This document shows positions 28,258 to 36,887 of a DNA stretch of 64,000 nt, in pieces. Each line of letters begins with the position of its first letter. The stretch's first letter is position 1. The stretch is from Terriglobia bacterium (lineage in GTDB: Bacteria > Acidobacteriota > Terriglobia > Acidiferrales > UBA7541), in NCBI GenBank assembly GCA_020073605.1, contig JAIQEW010000005.1:62001-126000 (forward strand), read 5' to 3'. The position numbers and the translations under genes were made by a program. Below the pieces are notes generated by a model. The model was not told where the DNA came from. It searched no databases and was given only the letters and a program-made list of their open reading frames with translations.

Positions 28258-28887
28258 ATGCGCGAGCCTATGCCAAGCAAACAAACGCGGCGGGTCCGAC
28301 GGCTTCGACGGGCGGAATTGCCGGCCGACACCGTGAAGCTGGCGCGCTACCTGATCGGCAAGACGCTCGTCCACGACCTGCCGCGGGGGCGCGTGAGCGG
28401 ACGAATCGTCGAGACGGAGGCTTATCCCGTGGGCGACGCGGCGGGACATGCGTTTTCCGGCTTGAGCGCCGCGAACCGGTCGCTTTTTCTAGAGCGCGGG
28501 CACGCCTACGTGCGGTTCACGTACGGGTCGTGCTGGTTGTTCAATGTCGCGAGTGACGCACCGGGCCTCGGCGCCGGCGTGCTGATCCGCGCACTCGAGC
28601 CGCTCGATGGGATCGCGCAGATGCAGCGCCTCAGAGGGACGGCGCGGCTGCTCGATTTGGCGCGCGGGCCCGGGAGGCTGGCCGCCGCGATGGGCGTCGA
28701 CAAGCGATTCGATGGCGTCGATCTCTGCGCCGGGAGAGGCGCCCTCTGGCTGGGAACTGCGGTGAGGCCGGCGGGTCGAATCGGCACGAGCACGCGCATC
28801 GGAATTTCTCGTGCGGCGCATCGCAAGTTACGCTTCTACGAGCGCGGAAACCCCTTCGTCAGCGGCCCGGCGCGGATGCGGCGCTGA
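28258..28887 (+). CDS. 3-methyladenine DNA glycosylase (AAG/MPG family)
   Basis: Base-excision repair enzyme that removes alkylated purines. It has 209 residues, typical of the bacterial Mpg/AAG fold: [30 protein letters not shown] with the catalytic Glu, [17 protein letters not shown] with the intercalating Tyr region, and GVLIRALEP. The ATG at 28258 fits the domain start; the frame extends upstream only as the antisense of the zinc-finger gene. Confidence 0.93.
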   Translation: MREPMPSKQTRRVRRLRRAELPADTVKLARYLIGKTLVHDLPRGRVSGRIVETEAYPVGDAAGHAFSGLSAANRSLFLERGHAYVRFTYGSCWLFNVASDAPGLGAGVLIRALEPLDGIAQMQRLRGTARLLDLARGPGRLAAAMGVDKRFDGVDLCAGRGALWLGTAVRPAGRIGTSTRIGISRAAHRKLRFYERGNPFVSGPARMRR

Positions 28888-29022
28888 GCGCGCGGTCCGC
28901 ACCCTGCCACGCTGGACGCAACCCCTTTCTTCAGTTGCAATTGTGACAACTCATCCGGCCCTTCCAATTGACGCTGGCGCCCTTCAAGAACACATTGTGT
29001 AGGTACCTCTCGGAGGAGCCGT

Positions 29023-29703
29023 ATGCGTCTTATCGCTCGCTTCTGCTTCGTTGCGCTGAGCCTGGCCGCTCTGTTGAGTTCACCCGCCATGGCGGCGCGT
29101 CGAAAAGCCCTCGGCGTAGTGCTCCAGACCGACCGCGCTCGGCTTGACCGCGCGAATGCGGTGGTTGGCGCCGACATCTATTCCTGCGACTCGCTCGAGA
29201 CCGACGAAAGCGGGGGGCTTCGCGCGCGAGTCGGGTCCGGCCAGATCTATCTTTCGGCTTCGAGCGCGGCGGCGCTTGAGGACGACGTGAGCGCGATCCA
29301 GGTGCTGGCAATCCGGGGCACGGTAGGGTTTTCGACGTCTGTCCTCGGCGAAATCACGGTTCGGACGCCCGCAGGGATCGTTCGGGGAACCGGCGCCCAA
29401 GCGGCCGGGCAGGTGACGTTCACCGGGCCAAGAGAGCTGGTCATTTCGGCCATACGCGGCGACCTCTTGCTGGACAACGGCGGCGAGCTTCGCACCATAC
29501 CGGAGGGAAAGTCCGCTACCGTTACATTCGAGGACAACCTCGATCCCGGCTGCCACGACGAGGCGGCCGCGGATCAACAGCCGCAACACCCTCTCGTCCG
29601 GCACAAGATCGGCTTCTACATCATCGCGACCGCAGCCGTCGCCGTCCCGAGCTACTTGCTTTGGCGGAACACGACCGAGAGCAATACCCAGCCACCGAAG
29701 TAG
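29023..29703 (+). CDS. Secreted FecR-domain-like protein
   Basis: A 226-residue protein. A signal peptide (cleavage near SPAMA-AR) is followed by a FecR-like beta-rich region (QVLAIRGTVGFSTSVLGEITVRTPAGIVRGTGAQA), as in the many small FecR proteins of Acidobacteria, and a C-terminal hydrophobic segment (IGFYIIATAAVAVPSYLLW) with a short polar tail. A strong CGGAGGAG precedes the ATG. Its last 21 codons plus about 50 bp of 3' flank recur, diverged, at 35792-35903 on the far side of the hcr/DAHP synthase segment. Whether it signals to a sigma factor is unknown; none is adjacent. Confidence 0.78.
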   Translation: MRLIARFCFVALSLAALLSSPAMAARRKALGVVLQTDRARLDRANAVVGADIYSCDSLETDESGGLRARVGSGQIYLSASSAAALEDDVSAIQVLAIRGTVGFSTSVLGEITVRTPAGIVRGTGAQAAGQVTFTGPRELVISAIRGDLLLDNGGELRTIPEGKSATVTFEDNLDPGCHDEAAADQQPQHPLVRHKIGFYIIATAAVAVPSYLLWRNTTESNTQPPK

Positions 29704-29752
29704 AGTGCTCGTCGATCGTGCCGCTGCGGAGGGTGGAGATTTCGATTCCAGC
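29641..29752 (+). repeat. Direct repeat A, copy 1 (end of the FecR-like gene plus 3' flank)
   Basis: 112 bp that align without gaps to 35792-35903. I count 18 mismatches by eye (about 84% identity), spread over both coding and noncoding parts. Confidence 0.85.
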
Positions 29753-29815
29753 CTCAAGGCTTCAGTAAAGAAGGGCGGCTGACGGGCCGCTCACCCCAAT
29801 AAGTCCTGATTAATG

Positions 29816-29895
29816 CGCTAACCGGACAAGTCCCCAAGGGCCGCAGAAGTACCGTTCAGGGAAGTTCGAAGCTCCATTTGGAGCTTGTCGAGCCG
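29816..29895 (+). repeat. Direct repeat B, copy 1 (immediately beyond the hcrB stop)
   Basis: 80 bp nearly identical to 34401-34481 (three substitutions and one 1-bp gap by eye). It contains the palindrome AAGCTCCA-TT-TGGAGCTT (29869-29886). It lies 11 bp from the hcrB stop codon and in the same orientation as copy 2. Confidence 0.88.
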
Positions 29896-29906
29896 TGTCG
29901 GAAGGC

Positions 29907-30968
29907 TCAGGAAAAGGGGCCGCTCGAAAATACACGCAGGGCCGGCACGTTATTCCCGGTTTCCGAATACGGCAAATTCTGCGGGAGGCCGCCCAGCTCC
30001 CGGAGCGTGCAGGCGACGTAATAGCGAGCCATGTGTTTGCGCCAGGACATGGCAAAATCCGTATTGTCGAGAGGTTTTGCAGGAGAGTACGCCGCCTCTG
30101 CGGCGTCATGGATCGTTTCTTCCGTCAGCTTCTTCCCGATAATCGCTTTCTCCGAGAGCGTCACCTCTATGGGATGGGAGCCAACCCCTCCCAAAACGAT
30201 TTTGGCGTGCTCCACCGTCCCATCGCCCGCCAGGCGCACGCAAGTAGCCACGCCTAGGACCGGGAAATCAAACGAGCCGCGGCGGCGAAGCTTCCAATAC
30301 GTCGCTCGCCAGCCGTTCGTCGGCGGCAGGTGAATCTCTGTCAGCAGTTCGTCGGGCCGCTTATTGAGGTACTGGATTCCGTCATCCTTATAGAGGTCCG
30401 CCGTCGGCAGCACTCTTTCTTCCGAGCTCGAAACCAGCTTCACTTTCGCTCCGATGGCTACCATAACCGGGGCCGAGTCGCTCGACTGCACCGCCCAGCA
30501 GCGCGGGCTGGAGGGAGCCACCCAGCAGATCTTGCCGTCCTTCTTCATGCAAAAGTTGATTCCCTTGCGCCACTCGTAGTTCTGGTCGTAATAATTGCAG
30601 CGCGTATCGAGCAGCAAGTTTCCACCGATGCTGCCCATGTTGCGCAGCAGCGGCGTGGAGATCAGCTCGGCGGCCTTCGACACGGCCGGATAGGCACGTT
30701 GAATGCGGCGGTCCTCCGCAACCTCAGTCAGAGTCAGACCCGCCCCAAGGATCATTCCCTCCGCCGGCTTGCCCTTGGTGGTGCGCAATTGCTTGAGCTG
30801 CGCCAGCCCGATGACCACCTTCGGCACCTGCTGGCGGCGCTTCATGTTGGGATAGAGGTCCGTACCGCCGGCTACGAACGCTGCATCGGGCCCTTCATCC
30901 GACATCATACGGACGGCCTCGGCCAACGACTTGGGTTGCAGATAGCGAAACTTGGGAAGTCTCAGCAT
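29907..30968 (-). CDS. hcrB: 4-hydroxybenzoyl-CoA reductase-type beta subunit (FAD, extra [4Fe-4S])
   Basis: FAD-binding medium subunit of a molybdenum hydroxylase (353 residues): FVAGGTDLYPNMK and LLRNMGSIGGNLLLDTRC are the flavin motifs. A ~40-residue insertion carries Cys124, Cys140, Cys148 and Cys157, a C-x15-C-x7-C-x8-C pattern. As I recall, this is exactly the spacing of the extra [4Fe-4S] site in Thauera aromatica HcrB (Cys122/138/146/155). Ordinary CO or xanthine dehydrogenase medium subunits lack it. The protein would pass electrons from a low-potential donor toward the Mo subunit. It lies 81 bp after hcrA. The C-terminal ~25 residues exceed the family norm. Confidence 0.87.
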   Translation of the reverse strand: MLRLPKFRYLQPKSLAEAVRMMSDEGPDAAFVAGGTDLYPNMKRRQQVPKVVIGLAQLKQLRTTKGKPAEGMILGAGLTLTEVAEDRRIQRAYPAVSKAAELISTPLLRNMGSIGGNLLLDTRCNYYDQNYEWRKGINFCMKKDGKICWVAPSSPRCWAVQSSDSAPVMVAIGAKVKLVSSSEERVLPTADLYKDDGIQYLNKRPDELLTEIHLPPTNGWRATYWKLRRRGSFDFPVLGVATCVRLAGDGTVEHAKIVLGGVGSHPIEVTLSEKAIIGKKLTEETIHDAAEAAYSPAKPLDNTDFAMSWRKHMARYYVACTLRELGGLPQNLPYSETGNNVPALRVFSSGPFS

Positions 30969-31049
30969 TCTAAGTTCTGCCTTGGACAGTCATCGTCGCT
31001 TGTGAGAACAAGAATCCGCAGGCAGCAATGCCTGCCCTACAGCCTGCTG

Positions 31050-33485
31050 TTATGCCAGAACAGGCTGGCGTTCAACCGCCTTGCCGTCGCCGCCTTCTTC
31101 CGGCGTCGGCACAAAAATCGAGGCTGGCATGTCGCAGTGCGGGAACACGGTAGGCCCGTATCTGCCTTCCTGTCCCTTGGCTTTTGCGCGAATCGCTTTC
31201 AGCACCTTGTCGGGTGTGATCGGTACCTCATCGATGCGAACTCCTACCGCATCGTAAATCGCGTTGGCAATCGCGGGCGGAACCGGCAACTGCGGTCCCT
31301 GTCCGGCTTCCTTGGCCCCGAACGGGCCGTTGGAATCCTGATCCTCTATCAGATAGGTGATCACGTCGCACATTTCCATGGTGGTGGGACTCTTGTATTC
31401 GAGGAAAGAGGGGAACTTGTGAACCACGTTTCGGTTCCCGCGGTAGGTCATCTCCTCCATCAAGGCCTCCCCCAGGCCCATGTAGATGCTGCCTTCTATC
31501 TGGCCCATCGCCACCACGGGATTGATGCACTGACCGATGTCGTGAGCCATCCAGATGCGGGGGACCACTACAATGCCAGTTTCGGGATTGACCTCTACTT
31601 CGGCCACCGCCGCAGAATAGCTGTAGGCGGGCGACGGACCGACTCCCGATCCCTTGAACTTTCCAGGCGCGGCCGGCGGTTTATAGGAACCAACCGTGCC
31701 GAGCGTGCCGAACTTCGCTTCGGCAAGCCACACGGCCTCCACAAACGTCACGCCTTTCTCCGGGTTCTCCTTGTCGAAGACGCGGCGATCTGCAAGGACC
31801 AGCCGGTCGGCCGGAACCTCCAATTTCGCGGACACCGCCTGGACCAACAGTTCTTTGGCCCGCTCGGCCGCCTGGATGGCGGCATTGCCGGTCATCATCG
31901 TGACGCGACTGGAGTAACTGCCGAGGTCCACGGGAGTCAGGTCGGTGTCGGCCGTGACGACGCGGATATCAAAGGGATCGATCCCCAGCACTTCCGCGAC
32001 GATGTAGGCCAAAATCGAATCGGAACCTTGGCCGATCTCAGTTGAGCCGCAGAAGACGGTCACGCCCCCGCTGCGGTCCAGCTTCAATTGCACGCCGGAG
32101 TGCGGCATATTGTTCCAGTAGATGGGAGTGCCAGCCCCGCACATGTAGCCGCTGCACGCCAACCCGATGCCTTTTCCATACGGGAGCTTGCGGAAGCGTT
32201 CCTTCCAGTTAGAGCCTTCCACGACCTTGTCAATGCACTTGCCCAAGCCCATGGTGCCGACGCGAAGCCAATTCACCGTCAGCGAATTGGACGGGACCAG
32301 GTGCTTCTTGCGCATTTCGGCCGGATCGAGCCCCAACTGCTCCGCAATCTTGTCCATTTGAATTTCCTGGGCAAAGCGCGGCTGGGGAGTCCCGTGTCCC
32401 CGTTTCGGACCGCCAGGAGCTTTGTTGGTGAACACCCGGACGGCTTCAAACTTGTAGCGCTTCATCTGATAGGTCGTCGGTTGCAGCACCCCGGTATAGA
32501 ACGTGCTGGCCACGCCGTGGCCTCCATATGCTCCGCCGTCCAAGATCGTGCGATGGTGCATGGCCGTGATGGTGCCGTCCTTCTTGAACCCGGTCTTGGT
32601 GGACATGAGAACTGGATGCCGACCGCGATGGCAATAGAAGACCTCCTCGCGCGTGAGGCAGATCTTGACGGGGCGCCCCGTCATCATCGCCAGTTTCGAG
32701 ACGATAATTTCATGCGCGAAGGGATCGCACTTTCCTCCGAAGCCGCCTCCGTTCGTGGTGGCAATGACGCGGACATGACTCTGCGGTAGCTCCAGCACTT
32801 TGGCGAGCGACCGATGCAGGTAGTGCGGGTCCTGCGTGCAAGTCCAGAGCGTGAGCTTGCCGTCATGACCGAACTGGGCCACGCTGGCGTGTTGTTCCAA
32901 CGCAAGATGGGTGCTGCCCTCATAAAAGGTGATGTCTTCCCGGACGTAGTCGGCCTCGGCAAAGCCTGCTTCCACGTCGCCGAATTCGTAGACCTGTCTC
33001 CGATGGATATTGCCGAATTCCCCATATTCATGGATACGAGGCTCCGGGGTGTCGAGTGCAGCCTGGATCGAGGAGATGGCCGGGAGGAGTTCGTATTCGA
33101 CATCAATCAAATCCAACGCTTCGGTCGCCACATCTTCATCCACCGCGGCGACGGCGGCCACCGGGTCTCCCATCATGCGGACCTTGCCAATCGCCAGCGC
33201 GTGTTCATCTTCGCTGACGGGCAGAGCCCCGTATGGGATCGGCATCTCTTTTCCGAGGAGCACCAGCTTGACGCCTGGATAACTTTCGGCCTTGGAGGTA
33301 TCGATCTTCAGGATGCGGCCGTGCGGAACTGTGCTGCGCAAAATCTTGGTGTACAGCATGCGGGGGAAGACGAGGTCGTCGGCGTACTTCGTCTGGCCGG
33401 TGACCTTCGATGCAGCGTCCACCTTGCGATGGGGCTTTCCTATGACGCGCAGGTTTTTTCGCTCGGCTCCGTTAGCGCCGCCCAT
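31050..33485 (-). CDS. hcrA: 4-hydroxybenzoyl-CoA reductase-type alpha subunit (molybdopterin)
   Basis: An 811-residue Mo-cofactor subunit of the xanthine dehydrogenase family: an N-terminal domain (GKPHRKVDAASKVTGQTKYADD), NGGGFGGKCDPFAHE, FCGSTEIGQGSDS and SYSSRVTMMTGNAA cofactor-binding loops. With HcrB carrying the extra Fe-S site, the likely reaction is reductive removal of the 4-hydroxyl of 4-hydroxybenzoyl-CoA to give benzoyl-CoA. At about residue 729, where the family has its catalytic Glu (GVGE-like), the sequence reads KEAGQGP with Gln. The start overlaps the hcrC stop by 14 bp. A different aromatic or N-heterocyclic substrate is possible. Confidence 0.85.
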   Translation of the reverse strand: MGGANGAERKNLRVIGKPHRKVDAASKVTGQTKYADDLVFPRMLYTKILRSTVPHGRILKIDTSKAESYPGVKLVLLGKEMPIPYGALPVSEDEHALAIGKVRMMGDPVAAVAAVDEDVATEALDLIDVEYELLPAISSIQAALDTPEPRIHEYGEFGNIHRRQVYEFGDVEAGFAEADYVREDITFYEGSTHLALEQHASVAQFGHDGKLTLWTCTQDPHYLHRSLAKVLELPQSHVRVIATTNGGGFGGKCDPFAHEIIVSKLAMMTGRPVKICLTREEVFYCHRGRHPVLMSTKTGFKKDGTITAMHHRTILDGGAYGGHGVASTFYTGVLQPTTYQMKRYKFEAVRVFTNKAPGGPKRGHGTPQPRFAQEIQMDKIAEQLGLDPAEMRKKHLVPSNSLTVNWLRVGTMGLGKCIDKVVEGSNWKERFRKLPYGKGIGLACSGYMCGAGTPIYWNNMPHSGVQLKLDRSGGVTVFCGSTEIGQGSDSILAYIVAEVLGIDPFDIRVVTADTDLTPVDLGSYSSRVTMMTGNAAIQAAERAKELLVQAVSAKLEVPADRLVLADRRVFDKENPEKGVTFVEAVWLAEAKFGTLGTVGSYKPPAAPGKFKGSGVGPSPAYSYSAAVAEVEVNPETGIVVVPRIWMAHDIGQCINPVVAMGQIEGSIYMGLGEALMEEMTYRGNRNVVHKFPSFLEYKSPTTMEMCDVITYLIEDQDSNGPFGAKEAGQGPQLPVPPAIANAIYDAVGVRIDEVPITPDKVLKAIRAKAKGQEGRYGPTVFPHCDMPASIFVPTPEEGGDGKAVERQPVLA

Positions 33486-34020
33486 AGATACTCTCCTTGC
33501 TGGGTTCGGCCGGCTTGCCAGCCATCCGGGCGGCAGCCAGCTCCACTGCTTCGAATATCTTAATGTAGCCGGTGCAGCGGCAAATGTTTCCGGCGAGAGC
33601 CTCTTTGATCCGTTCGCGGGAAGGCTGCGGGGTTTCCTCCAGCAGCACTTTTGCCGTCAGGAGAAATCCCGGGGTGCAATATCCGCACTGCGCAGCCCCG
33701 AGTTCGGCGAACGCGTCCTGCAACGGATGGAGCTTCGCTCCCTCTGCCATGCCTTCGACCGTGGTGACTTCATGTCCTTCCACGGCGACCCCCAGGACCA
33801 GGCAGGAAAGTACCGGACGACCATCCACCAGCACGGCGCAACATCCGCACTCCCCCAACTCGCAGCCGTGCTTGGTGCCGGTAAGCGCCAAGTCTTCGCG
33901 AAGGACTTCCAGAAGCGTCTTATGCGGGGCAAACGCCACCTCGACCGGCTCACCATTCACCCGCAGGCAAATCTGCGCCTTCGCCGGTTTGCCATTGGCC
34001 TTCTTCTTAGTTGGTTTCAT
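33472..34020 (-). CDS. hcrC: 4-hydroxybenzoyl-CoA reductase-type gamma subunit (2 x [2Fe-2S])
   Basis: Small iron-sulfur subunit of 182 residues. A plant-type ferredoxin domain (GTKHGCELGECGCCAVLVDG and a later SCL Cys) is followed by the all-helical second [2Fe-2S] domain (CGYCTPGF and GNICRCTGY). The N-terminal ~15 residues are Lys-rich. It is the first gene of the leftward hcrC-hcrA-hcrB operon, with its stop inside the hcrA start region, suggesting translational coupling. AAGGG lies just before the ATG. Confidence 0.9.
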   Translation of the reverse strand: MKPTKKKANGKPAKAQICLRVNGEPVEVAFAPHKTLLEVLREDLALTGTKHGCELGECGCCAVLVDGRPVLSCLVLGVAVEGHEVTTVEGMAEGAKLHPLQDAFAELGAAQCGYCTPGFLLTAKVLLEETPQPSRERIKEALAGNICRCTGYIKIFEAVELAAARMAGKPAEPSKESIYGRR

Positions 34021-34628
34021 TCCCTTGCCCTTTGATTCTATTCAGAGATTCCCTAACCAAACGAATTCAACAGAATCTTAGCAGCATGGTACACGAACAT
34101 GCGGAAGCAGCCAAGTTCCGCGCCGGGACGCCCAAGAGCGGCCCGCTGAGAGAATCGTGATCGGGGCTGCTGCTCCGACCCGGCCCGACGCTTCTGCCGC
34201 AATACTGCGCCATTGGTCGGTGAGCGCATGTTGCCGAGGCAATGGGAAGAGAACCGGAACAATCGCGGAGGTCAAACCTAAGGCAGTTTTCATCGGGCGC
34301 ACGCAAGCAATTGTGCGTCGTGGCAGGGCTTCATTAGGCATGAATTCCCAGCCCCGTACTCAAGGAGGTAAGGCGTTACATTCCTTGTGCCCGACAAACG
34401 CGGTAACCGGAGAAGTCCCCAAGGGCCTGCAGAAGTCCCGTTCAGGGAAGTTCGAAGCTCCATTTGGAGCTTGTCGAGCCGGACTTGCCACCTAAAGGAG
34501 CCTGCGGTGATCCGAACTTGACACCAGATGGCGGGCATATGGTTTCGCGCAAAGATGAAATTGAAATCGGAAATTCCGGGTTAGACTTGTTGAGTACTTC
34601 GTTCCGGGCATGGCCTTCGGAGTTGACG
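34021..34628. other. Gene-free stretch between hcrC and the DAHP synthase gene
   Basis: I see no credible coding region. The open frames here lack family resemblance and codon bias. It must contain the divergent promoters for hcrCAB (leftward) and the DAHP synthase gene (rightward). A TAGAAT-like -10 lies on the minus strand upstream of hcrC, without a good -35. Repeat B copy 2 occupies 34401-34481. Confidence 0.7.
34401..34481 (+). repeat. Direct repeat B, copy 2 (upstream of hcrC and of the DAHP synthase gene)
   Basis: 81 bp matching 29816-29895 in the same orientation, including the palindrome AAGCTCCA-TT-TGGAGCTT (34455-34472). The two copies bracket hcrCAB and nothing else. Confidence 0.88.
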
Positions 34629-35699
34629 ATGACCGCGGCGTTCTACCGCACAGACGACCTTCGCATCAAGTGGACGAAAGTAGTTCTCCCTCCAGTGTTT
34701 CTCGAGGAAGAACTGCCCGCCACAGAGAAGGTTTCTTCGACTATCCACCACGCTCGCAACCAGATTTGCGACATTCTCGCCGGCAAGGATCATCGCCTGC
34801 TGGTAGTCGTCGGCCCCTGTTCCATCCATGACACGAAGGCCGCGCGCGAGTATGCGGGCCTGTTGAAGGGTGCGATCGACGAACTTTCCAAGGAACTGTG
34901 CATTGTCATGCGCGTCTACTTCGAGAAGCCGCGCACCACGGTCGGTTGGAAGGGGTTGCTCAACGATCCCTTTCTCGATCAGTCGTACAAGATCAACGAA
35001 GGCTTGAGACTTGCCCGGCATCTCCTGCTGGACTTGGCCGAAATTGGAGTGCCTGCGGGGACCGAGTTCTTGGACATGATATCCCCGCAATACGTGGCCG
35101 GTCTGGTGAGTTGGGGTGCAATCGGGGCCCGCACAACCGAGAGCCAGGTCCACCGGCAGCTTGTCTCGGGCCTCTCTTGTCCCGTGGGATTCAAGAATGC
35201 CACTTCGGGGGACGTTCAGGTCGCCATCGAAGCTATCGTATCGGCTGCCCAGCCGCACACCTTTCTCGGCCACACGAAGCACGGACAATCGGCGATCTTT
35301 GTGACCACCGGCAACCCGGATTGTCACGTGATCTTGCGCGGTGGAAGAAAAGCGGTGAACTACACAGCCGATTCCGTCGCCCAGGTGTGCAGGCAGTTAG
35401 AGGACGCGGGGCTGCCGCCGCACGTGATGATCGATTTTAGCCACGCCAACAGCAACAAGGACTATAAAAGGCAGGCCCTCGTATGCCGCGACGTTGCGGG
35501 GCAAATCGCCAAGGGAGACCGGCGCATCATCGGCGTGATGCTGGAAAGCAATCTGGTCGCTGGGGCGCAAAAGCCGGTCCCCGGCCAGCCCTTGGTGTAC
35601 GGACAGAGCATCACCGACGCCTGTCTCGGTTGGGATGAAACCCTGCCATTGTTACGGGAACTTGCCGCTGCGGTTCGGTCCGCCCGTTCGTCGCGCTAG
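34629..35699 (+). CDS. 3-deoxy-7-phosphoheptulonate synthase (type I, AroF/G/H class)
   Basis: DAHP synthase, the first step of the shikimate pathway: phosphoenolpyruvate plus erythrose 4-phosphate. It has 356 residues from the ATG at 34629, which has GGAG six nt upstream; longer in-frame starts run into repeat B. Motifs: VVGPCSIHD, RVYFEKPRTTVGWKG, GARTTESQVHRQL, the HTKHGQSAIF block and IDFSHANSNKD. This is the feedback-regulated enterobacterial-like class, so aromatic amino acid inhibition is likely. It sits between repeat B and the FecR-gene remnant, suggesting it came with the accessory segment. Confidence 0.94.
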   Translation: MTAAFYRTDDLRIKWTKVVLPPVFLEEELPATEKVSSTIHHARNQICDILAGKDHRLLVVVGPCSIHDTKAAREYAGLLKGAIDELSKELCIVMRVYFEKPRTTVGWKGLLNDPFLDQSYKINEGLRLARHLLLDLAEIGVPAGTEFLDMISPQYVAGLVSWGAIGARTTESQVHRQLVSGLSCPVGFKNATSGDVQVAIEAIVSAAQPHTFLGHTKHGQSAIFVTTGNPDCHVILRGGRKAVNYTADSVAQVCRQLEDAGLPPHVMIDFSHANSNKDYKRQALVCRDVAGQIAKGDRRIIGVMLESNLVAGAQKPVPGQPLVYGQSITDACLGWDETLPLLRELAAAVRSARSSR

Positions 35700-35791
35700 C
35701 TCGCTTCGTTCTGGACCTTCTCAACCTGTCGAACTCCATGTAACCCCGCGGCTCTTGCGGGTGACGTGCTGGCGATACAACCGAACTCGGC

Positions 35792-35903
35792 GCCATCCCG
35801 AGCTACTCTTTTTGGCGGAACGCGACCGAGAGCAATTCCCAGCCAACGAACTAAGGCGTTCATCGATCAGGCCGCTGCGGAGGATCGAGATGTCGATTCC
35901 AGC
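35792..35903 (+). pseudogene. Remnant of the FecR-like gene 3' end (direct repeat A, copy 2)
   Basis: Encodes a diverged version of the last residues of the protein at 29023-29703 (IPSYSFWRNATESNSQPTN, stop, against VPSYLLWRNTTESNTQPPK, stop) and continues about 50 bp into the 3' flank. A TGA in the same frame shortly upstream, and the lack of the FecR region, show it is only a tail. It matches 29641-29752 at about 84%. Confidence 0.82.
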
Positions 35904-35989
35904 TCCGACGGTGACCCATGCCTGAAAAAGAGAACATCGAAATTCTGAACCCGCCATCGTCCACCCAGATTTTCGTCGTAAAATGACTC

Positions 35990-36814
35990 ATGCCCGATCC
36001 TACGCCCGACGCAGCTGTTACGGCCGCCTCGTCGAATACTGAACGCTTTTACACCCAGGTCAAGAGCTTGCACGAGTTCGATAAGATCGAGGTTCGATGC
36101 GTGATCGACAATCTTCTGTCGAAAACCGATGACGAAGCGTGTCATCTCGCGACGTACGTCCGCACCCAGTCCAACATAGAATCCTTGCTTCTATTGAATG
36201 CCTCGAAGCACGTCCAAGCCATCGCGATGATTGCTCGAGCATTGTTTGAGCTTGCCGTCGATTCAAGACTTCTTGAAACAATTCCGAACGCATGGATAAA
36301 AGCAACGGCTCACGCCGAAGTTGAGAAGCTGCGCCTTGCAAACAGGATCATCAATTTCAAAAGGGCAAACCCCGCCGTGACGACCGACACGGAGGTTTAT
36401 CAGAACTATATCGACCAAAACGCTGTGCGGATCACGGCAATCCAAGAATCGATCTGGCCGGGTGTCAAGAAAGTCGAGCATTGGTCGGGGATGACTTTGG
36501 CCGTCCGTTGCGCGACTCTAAAGGCTCCCTTTGATCAAATGTACGCAGAAGACTATCCCCGGATCAGTTGGTACACGCATCCGGGGCTCACGGGTATTTC
36601 TAATGTTCCATTCGTGGCTTTCATCCACGTGTGCGCGTATGCCTATAATCTCGCGGTGAAGTCCTACGAGCAGTCGCTACTGACCGTGATCCGCGTGTTC
36701 AAATTGTCGAAGGGTAACGAGCACATTGAAGATCGTTTGGGCGCGGCGATGAAATGTCCGTTTGCCGATACTGACGAACAGAAAGAAGTATTGAGGAAAC
36801 AGGCAGGACTTTAG
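35990..36814 (+). CDS. Hypothetical protein, possibly DUF5677-like
   Basis: A mostly helical, soluble 274-residue protein. The middle (HVQAIAMIARALFELAVDSRLL) and the later MTLAVRCATLKAPFDQMY..YPRISWYTHPGL region resemble DUF5677 proteins, a poorly characterised group, but I am not sure. It is less GC-rich than the surrounding genes and uses rarer codons, consistent with transfer. It is the last gene before the 3' end of tRNA-Phe, a common site for acquired genes. Confidence 0.55.
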   Translation: MPDPTPDAAVTAASSNTERFYTQVKSLHEFDKIEVRCVIDNLLSKTDDEACHLATYVRTQSNIESLLLLNASKHVQAIAMIARALFELAVDSRLLETIPNAWIKATAHAEVEKLRLANRIINFKRANPAVTTDTEVYQNYIDQNAVRITAIQESIWPGVKKVEHWSGMTLAVRCATLKAPFDQMYAEDYPRISWYTHPGLTGISNVPFVAFIHVCAYAYNLAVKSYEQSLLTVIRVFKLSKGNEHIEDRLGAAMKCPFADTDEQKEVLRKQAGL

Positions 36815-36850
36815 TTCCCGCTGGACGCCTGAACCTTCCCTATCAGAGGG

Positions 36851-36867
36851 ACCTTCTGGAAGAAGGT
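36851..36867. repeat. Hairpin between the hypothetical gene and tRNA-Phe
   Basis: ACCTTCT-GGA-AGAAGGT, a perfect 7-bp stem, with a second small stem (TCCCT...AGGGA) just before it. No T-run follows on either strand, so it is only a weak candidate terminator for the convergent transcripts. Confidence 0.4.
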
Positions 36868-36887
36868 CAGAAGTTATCGCTTTTGAA

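Noticed and set aside
34157..34495. Plus-strand open frame of 112 codons in the hcrC / DAHP synthase gap
   Set aside because: Composition is random-like, it runs into repeat B, and no motif is visible.
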